DNA of 64,000 bases. It comes from CBDFGK01 sp965247075. Its GTDB lineage: Bacteria > Pseudomonadota > Gammaproteobacteria > Pseudomonadales > Halieaceae. Of this stretch, positions 52,872-62,900 are shown piece by piece (position 1 is the stretch's first letter; every line of letters starts with the position of its first letter). The translations under genes were made by a program, and so were the position numbers. A model generated the notes under the pieces. That model saw nothing but the letters and a program-made list of their open reading frames with translations. It searched no databases and had not been told where the DNA came from. Location of the stretch: assembly GCA_965247075.1 (NCBI GenBank), contig CBDFGK010000002.1, positions 186,001 to 250,000 on the forward strand, given 5' to 3'.

Positions 52872-54980
52872 CTAGAAGGTATAGCTCGCGCTAACGCCTA
52901 CCATGCGAGGCGCGCCAAACTGGTAGTAAGGTTCGGTAATCCAGCCCTTGCGCGGGTCGTTACCAAAGCTGCCGAAACCCCGCACATAGATGTCTTCATC
53001 GGTGAGGTTGCGCCCCCACAAGGTCAGGGTCCACCGGTTGCGTTCTATGCCCAGGCCGGCGTTGACCAGGTCGTAGTCATCCGACTGCGCGTTGTGTCGG
53101 TCGGAGAAGTAAAACGCGTCCTTGCCTTCGACCTCCAGGCGCAGGAATACGCCTTGTTGAAAATCGTAGCGGCCGCCCACGGAGTATTGATACTCCGGCG
53201 CCTGGGATTGAGAACGGCCGGACAGGTCTTCTCCGAATACGTTCACGTACTCGTCAAACTCGGTGTCCAGCAGGCCCAGGTTGGCCCAGAGTTGGAGGGA
53301 CTCAGTGGCCAGCCAATCCACTTCAATCTCAGCACCGTAGTTCTCTCCCTCGGCGGCATTGCTGGTGTAGTCAATAAAACTGCTGCCGCCGCCCTCGTGT
53401 GAGATCACCAACGACCCTTTCACCTGCTGGTCGTTCCGGTCCATGTAGAACAAGGCGACGCGGGCCTGCAATGTGTTGTTCAGCAGGCTGCTCTTCAGGC
53501 CCAGTTCGTAATTGATAAGTGTTTCCTCATCGAAAGTCCGCACCGTGTTGAGTGCACCGATGATGTTCGCATCGTCGCCGGCGTCGACCCTGGAGAGAAT
53601 GCCCGCGTTGATGCCATTGGCACGATAGCCCCTGGCAACCCCGCCATAGACCAGGGTGTCATCCGACCACCGGTATTCCAGCGCCAGCTTGCCACCCCAC
53701 AGGTCTTCATCCGGGTTGTAATGAACCTGGTTATTGTCGGAGTAATCGGTGTCGCGGTTCTCCCCGCGCAGTCCGGCAATCAATGTGAGCTTGTCGGTCA
53801 GCGCAGTGTCCAGCTGGGCAAACAGGGCGAAGGTCTCAGTATCGTATTGGCTGAAGAAGTCTCCGGCGAAAGAGTAGAAGCGGTTGAGATCTTCATCATT
53901 GGCCAGATAGTAAAAGCCGACCACCCAAGCGCTTCGATCATTGAACAGGCGCGAGCTGTCGTTGGACAGGAACCGCAATTCGGCGCTGACGCTGTCGCGT
54001 TTGCGGGAGTAGAGGTCAGTTGCGCTCCACGCCTCGGGATGAAATCCAATATAGGTCCAGTCCTCATCGTAGCCGTAATCGCTGTCGGTGGTGGCATAAC
54101 TGAAGTTGGTTTGCAGTACGAAACTATCGTAACTGGAATTGCTGTGCAGGCTGATGGCCAGTGATTCCTGGCTGTCCTGCCCGGGCTCGTCAGCAATGGT
54201 GTGGCGAGTATTGTCCAGGGAAAAGGCATCATAACCATTGTCGATATCAATCCAGTTCAGGCGCAGGTCAATGGTGTGGTTTTCGCCGGCCAGCCAGCGG
54301 AGCTGGCCGCGCAGTGTCAGCTCATCGCGGTCGGCGGTGTCATCGGCGTCGAGGAAATCGTTCTCCTGATAGCCATCGCTCTGAAATTGCTGGGCGGCCA
54401 ACCGGTACAGCACATTGGTACGGAGTGGCCCGCTGCTGACAAAGCCGAGGCTGTAACTGTCGTAGTCACCGGCGCTGGCCTGGAGCTGATTGAAAAACTC
54501 CTCACTGGGGGCATTACTGTTCACATTGATCAATCCGGCCAGGGCGTTGGCCCCGTGCAAGGTGCCCTGCGGGCCTCGCAGTACTTCTACCTGGGCTACG
54601 TCAAACAGCGTGCCGACACTGCCGATACCACTGAAATCCACACCATCAAGCAAAAATCCCACCGATGGGTTGAGGGGTTCCACGAACTGGCTGCGATCGC
54701 CGACGCCGCGAATCTGAAAATAGCGCGCCCGTGAGGTGCCACTGGCGAAATTTACATTGGGAGCGACGTTGAGAATCTCTTCGAGGTGCTGGGCGGCGCG
54801 CTGCTGTATTAAATTGGCGCTCAGCACAGCAACGCTGACGCTGGACTGTAACAGTCTGGTGTCGCGAAACTCGGCTGTTACTACAATTTCAGGAAGTTCT
54901 TCAAGAGCGATTACAGGGCTGGCCAGCAAGCTGACCGCTAATGCCCCAGACAGTGCCCGGATGAATGGTTTGTTTTTCAC
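52872..54980 (-). CDS. TonB-dependent outer-membrane receptor, probably for thiamin
   Basis: The 702-residue protein has a signal peptide (LSGALAVSLLASPVIA), a TonB-box-like LPEIVVTAEF at the mature start, a plug domain (ARYFQIRGVGDRSQF, VEVLRGPQGTLHGANALAGL) and a 22-strand-type barrel ending in the terminal aromatic SASYTF. Its place right after a TPP riboswitch, and before pnuT and the kinase, suggests thiamin or thiamin-precursor uptake. No frameshifts. Confidence 0.9.
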   Translation of the reverse strand: MKNKPFIRALSGALAVSLLASPVIALEELPEIVVTAEFRDTRLLQSSVSVAVLSANLIQQRAAQHLEEILNVAPNVNFASGTSRARYFQIRGVGDRSQFVEPLNPSVGFLLDGVDFSGIGSVGTLFDVAQVEVLRGPQGTLHGANALAGLINVNSNAPSEEFFNQLQASAGDYDSYSLGFVSSGPLRTNVLYRLAAQQFQSDGYQENDFLDADDTADRDELTLRGQLRWLAGENHTIDLRLNWIDIDNGYDAFSLDNTRHTIADEPGQDSQESLAISLHSNSSYDSFVLQTNFSYATTDSDYGYDEDWTYIGFHPEAWSATDLYSRKRDSVSAELRFLSNDSSRLFNDRSAWVVGFYYLANDEDLNRFYSFAGDFFSQYDTETFALFAQLDTALTDKLTLIAGLRGENRDTDYSDNNQVHYNPDEDLWGGKLALEYRWSDDTLVYGGVARGYRANGINAGILSRVDAGDDANIIGALNTVRTFDEETLINYELGLKSSLLNNTLQARVALFYMDRNDQQVKGSLVISHEGGGSSFIDYTSNAAEGENYGAEIEVDWLATESLQLWANLGLLDTEFDEYVNVFGEDLSGRSQSQAPEYQYSVGGRYDFQQGVFLRLEVEGKDAFYFSDRHNAQSDDYDLVNAGLGIERNRWTLTLWGRNLTDEDIYVRGFGSFGNDPRKGWITEPYYQFGAPRMVGVSASYTF

Positions 54981-55041
54981 GGAGCCTCTCCAGTGATGTG
55001 AGAGACCCGGTCTATGCGCTACAGCGTGTAGGTGTTGTATA

Positions 55042-55132
55042 GCCTATTCCTACGCCGGTGCTAACCGGATCAGGTTCAAAGGGTTCGCTGGTTAAAAGTC
55101 CAGCATCTCAGGCAAAAAGCCACCCCTCAGGT
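55042..55132 (-). promoter_or_regulatory. TPP riboswitch (THI element)
   Basis: On the minus strand the conserved aptamer parts appear in order: GAGGGGTGGC, CTGAGATG, ACCCTTTGAACCTGATC, CGGTTAGCACCGGCGTAGG. This is the canonical thiamin-pyrophosphate aptamer. It ends about 60 bases before the TonB receptor start, enough for an expression platform that hides the ribosome site. It should repress the receptor-pnuT-kinase operon when TPP is plentiful. Confidence 0.96.
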
Positions 55133-55201
55133 ATGGATGCACCGAAGTGCGTGCTCATAGTATCATTGACAGTTCCGCAAATGGAACCAGCGCTATGAAT
55201 T

Positions 55202-55403
55202 TGTCAACCCAAAGCTAAAATGTCTCCTTTTCTTCATTGAGTAATCGTGAAACAGGCTCGATCCAAGCACTGATTAGAGGTGTCGCCAAGGGTGATCCGG
55301 GGCGGGCGGGGTCGACGCTGGTGGATTGCCGCTTTTTTACGTTGTTTCCCCCGCCATAACCCCTCCTGAAGTCAAAAGGGGACATTACAGCTTTAGGCTA
55401 ACA
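55202..55403. mobile_element. Short IS-like remnant with 30-base inverted ends
   Basis: TGTCAACCCAAAGCTAAAAT and ten more bases at 55202-55231 match the complement of 55374-55403 at 24 of 30 positions. The pattern TGT..GCTAAAATGTC is reminiscent of IS21-family ends. The 142 bases between them hold no gene. It is a MITE or a deletion product of a larger element. The rest of the 55133-55436 gap has no gene. Confidence 0.6.
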
Positions 55404-55404
55404 C

Positions 55405-55425
55405 CAGTATCATTTCGTATTGGAA
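55405..55425 (+). repeat. 21-base repeat shared with position 41263
   Basis: The run CAGTATCATTTCGTATTGGA plus one more A is identical at 41263-41283 in the same orientation. It starts two bases after the inverted-repeat remnant and 12 bases before the end of the ATPase gene. No known function. Confidence 0.75.
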
Positions 55426-55436
55426 TAGGCTGTGAC

Positions 55437-56648
55437 TCATTCTGCTGCCGGCGATACTTTTTGCGCATGCTCGCGTTGTTTATCGAGTACATAAGTTATC
55501 AAACTCGGGATGCCTGGTTCGTATAAATCTGTACCAGGCGGAGCCCAGACAAATTCATGGCGAATTAGTGTAAATAGATGATCATTGGCCAAATCTCTAG
55601 CAATAGGATCGTCAGAAAAATTATCTACGATAATATCTATGAGTGTATCCTTTGTGATTGTTTCCGTTTGTTGGAATATGGTTGCTATAGCAACAGAAAC
55701 GGGCAACAGTTTCTTTTTTTCCAGTGTGTCTCTGCGTTCTTTATAAAAGGTTATCCTGCTACTTTCAACCTTTGTTTCTGCTTCGGCAATGTCTTGAGCG
55801 GTGAGTTTTTGCAGGTCTTTTTGCTTTGCCAGATCCCAAAGGGCCTCGCCCCAAAGTTGAATGAAGTAAGGATAGTGCTGGCTGTCTTCAACGACCGGCG
55901 CAAGGGTGCTGTCGTCTATATTTATGCCATGTTCGTTTAACGGCTTTACAATGGCATCCGCAGTGGCCTGTGCATTTAGCCGCGCAATGCCAATCACATG
56001 AGAACGTTCAACAAAACTAGCTCCCACTGTGGTCAGGAAATGTGCCAAGCCAGGAGTGCCGGCGAGAACCAGCAAAAAAGGTGCTTCCTGGCGTACTTTT
56101 TGGCTTATATTTAATAAAGTGCGACATTGTTCCGGTTCCATGGTATGCGCTTCATCCAATAAAAACACTAACGGGTTTTTTCTACATTCTTTAATCAATG
56201 TTTCTACTAGCGATTGAGTAACTGCCCATTCCGTTTCTGACTCCGATTTCAAACCACCAGAGAATACTCCTGTATCACCTTTGCCGGACTTGGAAAATTT
56301 GGTTTTAGAAAAAACTTTCTGGCGCTCTTTGATGAGACCACTCCACATATTGGTTGGAGTTTTTAATTCATCCGGCGTCTTTAAAGCGGTACGTATTGAA
56401 TTATTTTTGATGCGTGATTTCCAATGTTTATTATTTTTTCCAACCTCATCTTTTACCCAGCCCAACAACACTGTTTTGCCCATGCCACGGGGTCCATACA
56501 TAACCATGTCGGTGCCGGGTGATCTTCCGGCAGCCATGTTTGCCAATATCTGTTTGAATTGACCCTGCTCATTTTCACGTCCGGCCAGATAAGGCGGGAG
56601 TTGCCCAGTTCCGGGTGTAAACGGATTAAAATCACCAATCTGTGTCAT
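55437..56648 (-). CDS. AAA ATPase (AAA_16/ORC-like) of unknown function
   Basis: The 403-residue protein begins GDFNPFTPGTGQLPPYLAGR, has Walker A MYGPRGMGKTVLLG near residue 50 and Walker B PLVFLLDEAHTMEP near 155, then a sensor region (FLLVLAGTPGLAHFLTTVGA). The C-terminal half looks like a winged-helix domain (LLPVSVAIATIFQQTE). Such ORC/STAND-like ATPases occur in mobile or defence contexts, but no partner gene is visible here. The ATG at 56648 is chosen because homologous sequence begins there; the frame stays open further upstream. Composition is AT-richer than the thiamin operon. Confidence 0.78.
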   Translation of the reverse strand: MTQIGDFNPFTPGTGQLPPYLAGRENEQGQFKQILANMAAGRSPGTDMVMYGPRGMGKTVLLGWVKDEVGKNNKHWKSRIKNNSIRTALKTPDELKTPTNMWSGLIKERQKVFSKTKFSKSGKGDTGVFSGGLKSESETEWAVTQSLVETLIKECRKNPLVFLLDEAHTMEPEQCRTLLNISQKVRQEAPFLLVLAGTPGLAHFLTTVGASFVERSHVIGIARLNAQATADAIVKPLNEHGINIDDSTLAPVVEDSQHYPYFIQLWGEALWDLAKQKDLQKLTAQDIAEAETKVESSRITFYKERRDTLEKKKLLPVSVAIATIFQQTETITKDTLIDIIVDNFSDDPIARDLANDHLFTLIRHEFVWAPPGTDLYEPGIPSLITYVLDKQREHAQKVSPAAE

Positions 56649-57119
56649 AACCAACGCCTCATTCGCTATGTAATACTCAGTCAGAACAACTAACTCATCT
56701 TTGCATAGTCTACTCTTTTTATGGGAATTATGTGTGATGCCCCCCGTTATTCGCGGCATCAAAGAGTCTGGATTCCCGCCGTCCCAGTTGTCCACGACTT
56801 CGTCAGGGGCAACTGGGACTTTGATTCTGACGGGGGCGGGGGGAGGTGTCATCTACACAATTCCCCATTTTTGTCTCATTCCCTGTGGTATTTTTGGTGC
56901 CTAAGCTCAGATATGTAGGGTATACTTCCCCCGAGCGCAGGTTACACTCTGCCAGTGCGGGTTGCTCTAAACCAACTTCATTCACTATGAGGCAAACATC
57001 ATGAACAAAATAACCACCAACATACACAAAACCATCGCCAGCATTGGTTTTTGCCTCGGCACTGCTGGTCGCGATGAGCATCGCCCCCCCCCCAGCCACG
57101 CAACAGTGAGGCAAGTGCT
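56649..57119. other. Intergenic region with a relic leader peptide
   Basis: The first 350 bases hold the divergent promoter region and no gene. At 57001 an ATG with GAGG upstream opens a signal-peptide-like frame (MNKITTNIHKTIASIGF) that needs a +1 shift to continue as ASALLVAMSIAPPPATQQ and then stops at about 57109. It is a degraded duplicate of the leader of the next gene. A run of ten C lies at 57084-57093. Confidence 0.6.
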
Positions 57120-58473
57120 ATGAATAAAACAATCACCCCCATTCGTTTTCGCCTTGGCGTTGCTGGTGGCGATGCTGGCATCAACCGGCATCGCCCATGC
57201 GCAAGAAATACGCAACCTTAGGGCATTACCTGGCTCTGGGGTAATCCACCTAACTTGGAATAAACCCTCCACTGGTACGGCACCATTTTCGTATGCTGTA
57301 TTTGCTGGTGAAGTAGGTGGAAGCAGCAACAGAGTAACCGATATCATAAGCAGGGATGATGAAGTCAGATTTTCTGTTAGAGATGTACAAGATTATGCAG
57401 ATCTCGACGCTGGCACCAGCCCGTCTATACCAGTGGTCAACGGGAAAACATACAGTATTCGAGTATTCGCCCTTAGTACCGGCAGTAGTACTGAGGGACC
57501 TGTTGCACAAGCAACGGTAATCGCAGGCACGTCCACCGCGCCACGGGACTTTACCTCGTCGCCGGGCAGCTTTGCCGATGCACTGAGGCTAAAATGGCTT
57601 ACCCCAGCGGCTACTCATCGCTTCCCAATAACCAACTATGAGTTATGTTATTATACGACTGATATATTAGAAGATACCTGTCTAGACTTGGGTCCCGTAG
57701 TAACCCACACACTTTCCCTGACACCCGGTGTGAGAGTCAATTTTATCCTGAAAGCGGAAAATGAGCATGGTTTCAGTCAGCAGGTCGAATACCAGACGAC
57801 TCCCATAGGAGCGCCGGTTGATCCGCCGACCATCGCCCTGGCTGGTCCGGACACGGGTACCCCTGGTGACCGCATCACCGGCCAGAGAGGGATACTCATT
57901 ACTCTGGCGAGTAATTTTGATGCCGACAGGGGGGACACCTGGGGAATATCCGTCGATGGCGGTGCTGATAATTACGCTCGCGATAGAGTGAACAGCGCTG
58001 ATGACGCCCCCAATCTTCGTTTCGGATTGGTCGACGGCATATATGCCGACGATCAGGTGCGAGTGCGCCAGACCGTGAATACCGTTATTTCCGAACATGC
58101 CGGGCTTGCCGCATTTACCTTTGATGCCACGGACCCAGCCATCACCCGGACTGGTGCGGCCAGCATTATCCTGCGGGTGGGCGATGCCTACACCGATCTG
58201 GGTGCCACCGTCACGGATAATCTGGATGCCAACATCCAGTCCAAGCTGGTCGTGGGTGGTGACACTGTGAACACCGCCACCCCCGGCACCTACACGGTTA
58301 GATATGACGCAACCGACCACGCCGGTAATACTGCCGTGCGGGTTACCCGCGAAGTCATCGTGCAGGGCGCGGACGCGCACCGCCTGGCCCGGCTCCGGGC
58401 ATTGCCCTGGAGCGGGACGTGGGGCCCGATGGGGGTGAGAATACGGACCGCCTCACCAGAAATAGAGGGGTAA
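57120..58473 (+). CDS. Large repeat surface protein, first part
   Basis: An ATG at 57120 with GAGGCAA upstream encodes MNKTITPIRF; a +1 shift then gives the signal peptide ALALLVAMLASTGIAHAQ, after which the frame from 57154 is open to 58473. A TTG at 57154 could also start it, but without basic residues. The mature part has two fibronectin-III-like domains (LTWNKPSTGTAPFSYAVFAG; LRLKWLTPAATHRFPITNYE) and a DUF5011/Ig-like domain (IILRVGDAYTDLGATVTDNL). Near 58385 the frame is lost and the homologous sequence continues one frame over. It is exported and probably cell-surface. It may be a pseudogene in this strain. Confidence 0.7.
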
Positions 58474-59930
58474 ACGTTATGCTGGCAAGCGATTTTGGTG
58501 ACAACGCTGCGAACACCTGGCAATGGTCTATTAATAATGGCACCGATTACATCACTATCACCGACCACTCCGTGAGTCGTTTCGTTTTACCCGAGACCAG
58601 TGCCGATTATGCAGCCGACCAAGTGCGAGTGCGCCAGACCGTGGATGGCGTTGTTTCCGAACATGCCGGGCTTGCCGCATTTACCATTGATCTTGATGCG
58701 CCGACCGCAGACCTCGGCAACATTTTCGGTGCTGTGATTGACCAGGGGGGGCAGACGCACGTCATCACCTTCACCGAGAGTGTGGCCGGTTTGACTGTGG
58801 GTGATTTCTCCACTTCCACAGGTATCGAGGTGACTGCTGTGAGCGGTAGCGGTGCTACCTACACCATCACCTACACCGCGACTTTGGCAGACTTCACCCT
58901 GACCCTTACCGCGGGCGGCGTGACCGACCTGACCGCGTGGCCTGTTGCCGAGACCAGCACGACCGGCACGGCGACCGCGGCGACCGCGACCAACACGCCG
59001 CCGGTTGCCGAGGCCGGGGACGATCAAGATGTGTTGACCGGTGCTGCGCCGGTAACCCTGGACGGCTCCGGCACAGACGACGATGGCACTATCGCGAGTT
59101 ATGCCTGGACACAGCCCAGCGGCACGACTGTTTCCTTGAGCAGTACCACCACCGCCGCCCCGACCTTCACCGCGCCGGATGCGGCTACGGATCTGGTCTT
59201 CAGCCTGATCGTTACCGATAATGACGGTGCCGTCAGTGCCGCCGACACGGTAACCATCTTCGTGAACGCGCCGATCACGCCCCCAACTCCACCTGCCGTG
59301 TATGGGCTCAGAGATGATCCTCATGTGACGGACGGAGATAAAGTAGTTATAACCTTCACATCGTCACACACCGGTGATTTTACCATTGAATTTGATGGCC
59401 GTGCTTCCACTGCCTTCACCATTGATGATGCCGCCCCCTCCCCTTACATTCACACAGAAACAGTGGGGTATGATTATACCGGCAATGTTAGTATTTTCCT
59501 TGACAAGGGCGAAGTTTCAGGTCCTGCACCGGTAACGACCGGACCTGCACCCATAGTAACTGCGGTAAGAAATGCTGATAATTCCATCACCCTGACCTGG
59601 AGTCATATCATTGGCCCCGATTATGCTATTTATCTAGTTGAAAACGGTGTGAATAAGGAATTTACCAACGCTGACAGCCCATTTCAGATTACCGGTTCTG
59701 AACTTGACCGAGTAGATAACAGTGATAATGATCAAATCGGCGTAGCCGGTGTTACTCTTGCTGGTGTATATGGCAGGACAACGTTTACAACCGTACCTGC
59801 TAAAAATGTGGTAGCGGACACCAACCAGCCGCCGGTTGCCCATGCTGGCCCCAATCAGCCGAATGTGGATACCGGCGTGCTCGTGACTCTGGACGGCTCC
59901 GGCAGCAACGACCCCGATAACCATGCGTGA
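58419..59930 (+). CDS. Large repeat surface protein, second part (shifted frame)
   Basis: This frame continues the previous protein: upstream of the formal start it reads PAPGIALERDVGPDGGENTD in phase. It contains Ig-like repeats, with YAADQVRVRQTVDGVVSEHA nearly repeating a segment of the first part (58043-58130 versus 58607-58690), a Big-type domain (TFTESVAGLTVGDFSTSTGI), a PKD domain (PPVAEAGDDQDVLTGAAPVT) and another starting PPVAHAGPNQPNVDTGVLVT. It ends in the middle of that PKD domain at TGA 59928, where the third frame picks up. Confidence 0.7.
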   Translation: MGPDGGENTDRLTRNRGVNVMLASDFGDNAANTWQWSINNGTDYITITDHSVSRFVLPETSADYAADQVRVRQTVDGVVSEHAGLAAFTIDLDAPTADLGNIFGAVIDQGGQTHVITFTESVAGLTVGDFSTSTGIEVTAVSGSGATYTITYTATLADFTLTLTAGGVTDLTAWPVAETSTTGTATAATATNTPPVAEAGDDQDVLTGAAPVTLDGSGTDDDGTIASYAWTQPSGTTVSLSSTTTAAPTFTAPDAATDLVFSLIVTDNDGAVSAADTVTIFVNAPITPPTPPAVYGLRDDPHVTDGDKVVITFTSSHTGDFTIEFDGRASTAFTIDDAAPSPYIHTETVGYDYTGNVSIFLDKGEVSGPAPVTTGPAPIVTAVRNADNSITLTWSHIIGPDYAIYLVENGVNKEFTNADSPFQITGSELDRVDNSDNDQIGVAGVTLAGVYGRTTFTTVPAKNVVADTNQPPVAHAGPNQPNVDTGVLVTLDGSGSNDPDNHA

Positions 59931-62900
59931 CTTATGCCTGGACGCAGACCCAAGGCGGGGATGTCACCTTGAGCAGTACCACCGCCGCCGCCCCGACCTT
60001 CACCGCGCCGGCGCTTGAAGATGAGCTCGAGTTCAGCCTGACCGTCACCGATGCCGGCACTCCCCCGCAAACAAGCACCGCCGCCACGGTAACCATCACC
60101 GTAACCCCGCCGGGAACGTTTCGCATCGCCCTGGAGGCGGACACCGGCTTCCCCAACGACCGCATCACCAGCAATGGCCAGGTGAATGTGATGAACCCCG
60201 GAGGCATGTGGAGATACACCACCAATGGCGGCACTACTTTCTCCGACATCCAACCCGAGGCCACCACCAGTTTCACCCTGAAGGAAGGCGTATATGGCGC
60301 TAACGATGTGGTAGCCAATCAGGTTGGAGAGGGCACCGAATCTATCTTACTCGGCGCGGTTACCGTGGACACCACCGCCCCGACGGTTGTAACCTTTGTA
60401 ACCACCATCGCCCCAGGCGTGGTCGGCACGCCGCAGCCGCACACCATCACCTTCTCCGAAGGGGTGAGCTTTGTTAGTGCCGCCGGCATCACCCCCACTG
60501 GCGCCACGTTGGATAGCGTGACCAGTAGCAACGAGGGCATCACCTACACCATCACCTTCACCCCGAATATGCCAGCCTTCAGCCTGACCCTTGCCATAGC
60601 CAACGTGGTCGATGCCGCCGGCAACACCGGTGCGGGAGAAATGATCGCGAGCGGCACCGCCACCCCGGCCCTTGCCTTTGACACAGCACCCGCGCTGACT
60701 ACCAACAACGCCGACCCACAACGCGCCAAAGATGGCGACATCCTGACCCTGACCTTCACCGTCAATCAGGCATTGGCAAGCGTCCCGGTGGTCGTTACCA
60801 TCGCCGGGCAGCCCATCACGCCGACTGGCACAGCGGGCAATGTGTATACCGCAACCTACACGGTGGTCGCGGCAGAGGTTACTGATGAAGGCGCGGTGGT
60901 GAGTTATAGCACCGGCAGACTGACAGCCGCTGGGCCCGCCGATAATACCGCACAGATAACTGACGATAGTGCGATTCGAATTGATTTGAGCGCGCCAACC
61001 ATCACCCTGACCGGTGGCGACGCGCCTGTCGTTCTGACTGTGGGCGGGACATACACAGAGCCGGGTGCCACCGCCACGGATAATGTGGATGCCAGTGTCC
61101 CCACGCCCACCCCGAGTGGCACAGTGGACACCGACACCGCCGGGGAATACACCATCACCTACACCGCCACCGACCGCGCCGGCAATGTCGCCACGAAGGC
61201 CCGCACCGTGATTGTTAGTGTGGCGACTGCGACCCGACCGGTTGTGGTTACACCAGCATCGCCGATAACGTTTGCCGAAGGTGCCACCGGCACTGTGGCG
61301 ACCTTCACCGCCACCCCAAGCACCGGCAGGACCATTGCGAGTTGGGCGGTCGGCGGAGCAGATAGGGGAGATTTCTCCATTACTACCCATAGCACAACTA
61401 ACGCCGGCATCTTGACCTTCAACACCAGGCCGGACTTTGAAACCAAATCGGCATACTCGATCACCGTAATCGCCACCGACAGCGGCGGCGAGGCGAGCGA
61501 GGCACTTGCGGTAACGGTGACGGTTACCAATGTGGATGAAGACGGCGCGGCGTTCATTGACGGCGCGGCTCAGGCAGGGCAGGTATTGACCGCCAGGGTA
61601 ACCGACCCGGATGCCGTCACCGCGGACAACCCGGATGGCACTGTTGCTGTCCATATATTTCACACCTGGCGTGATGGCACGGACGACCGCACATTAGCAT
61701 CTAAAGACGCCAACGATAAAACCTTCAGGCGGCTGCGGGCAGGAGATATCGGCAATACCATTTATGTCGTGGTCAGATATAGTGACCCGGTACACGGCGG
61801 AAACACAAAATCTGTCACCTCCTTGCCGACCGCCGCCGTGATTGCCTCGAGCGCGACCCCGGCACCAGGCATCGCCCTGGCTATGGACACCGGCTCTAGT
61901 GCCAGCGATGGCATCACCAGCAATGGTGTGGTGAATGTGCCACTGGCGAGTGATTTCGAGACGGAGACTGATTCGCCTGATTCCTGGGATTACTCTACTA
62001 ACGGCGGCGGGAGTTACACGGTCGGCACTAACCCAACACCCGACCCACTTGCCTCCAGCTTCACCGCCAGTTTTGATTTGGGTTCCTTGGACGACGGCAC
62101 CTATCAATTACGCGTCCGCCAGACCATCGGTGGTACCAGGTCTGCTCCCGCCTCTTTGCAAGTAACGCTGGACCGCACCGCACCGACGGTGACATTCGGC
62201 GACATTACCGCAGTGATTGACAAGGAGCAGACGCACCCCATCATCTTCTCCGAAGCGGTGGACTTTGTTAGCGCCGACATCACCGCCGCTGGCGCCACGG
62301 TGAATAGCGTAGCCCTCGACAGCGGCTCCGACCGTGCCTATACCATCACCTTCACCCCGAATATGGCAGACTTCAGCCTGACCCTTGCCGCGGATAGCGT
62401 GATGGACATCGCCGGCAACGACGGACCTGCGACAGAAGCGCGCGCGATCGGCACGGAGACGGTAGCATCGACACCATCGACACCGCCACCGGCACCGGCC
62501 AACCGGAATCCGGTTGCCGAAGCCGGCCCCGCGCAAAGCGTGGTTACCGACATGCCGGTAACCCTGAGCGGCTCCGGCAACGACCCCGATGGCGATAACA
62601 ATGCGCTGACATACTCCTGGGAACTGACCGGCGGCACGGGTATCACCTTGAGCAATGCCAACATCGCCGGCCCGACCTTCACGCCTACCGCGGCTGGGGT
62701 TTATACCTTCACCCTGACCGTCACCGATGATGACGGTGCCGGCAGTGCCGCCGACACGGTAACCATCACCGTGACTGTGCCGGCCAACCGGTTGCCGGTT
62801 GCCGAAGCCGGCCCCGCGCAAAGGGTGGAGACCGGCGTGGAAGTGACGCTGGACGGCTCTATGAGCAGCGACCCCGATGGAACTATCGCGAGGTATGCCT

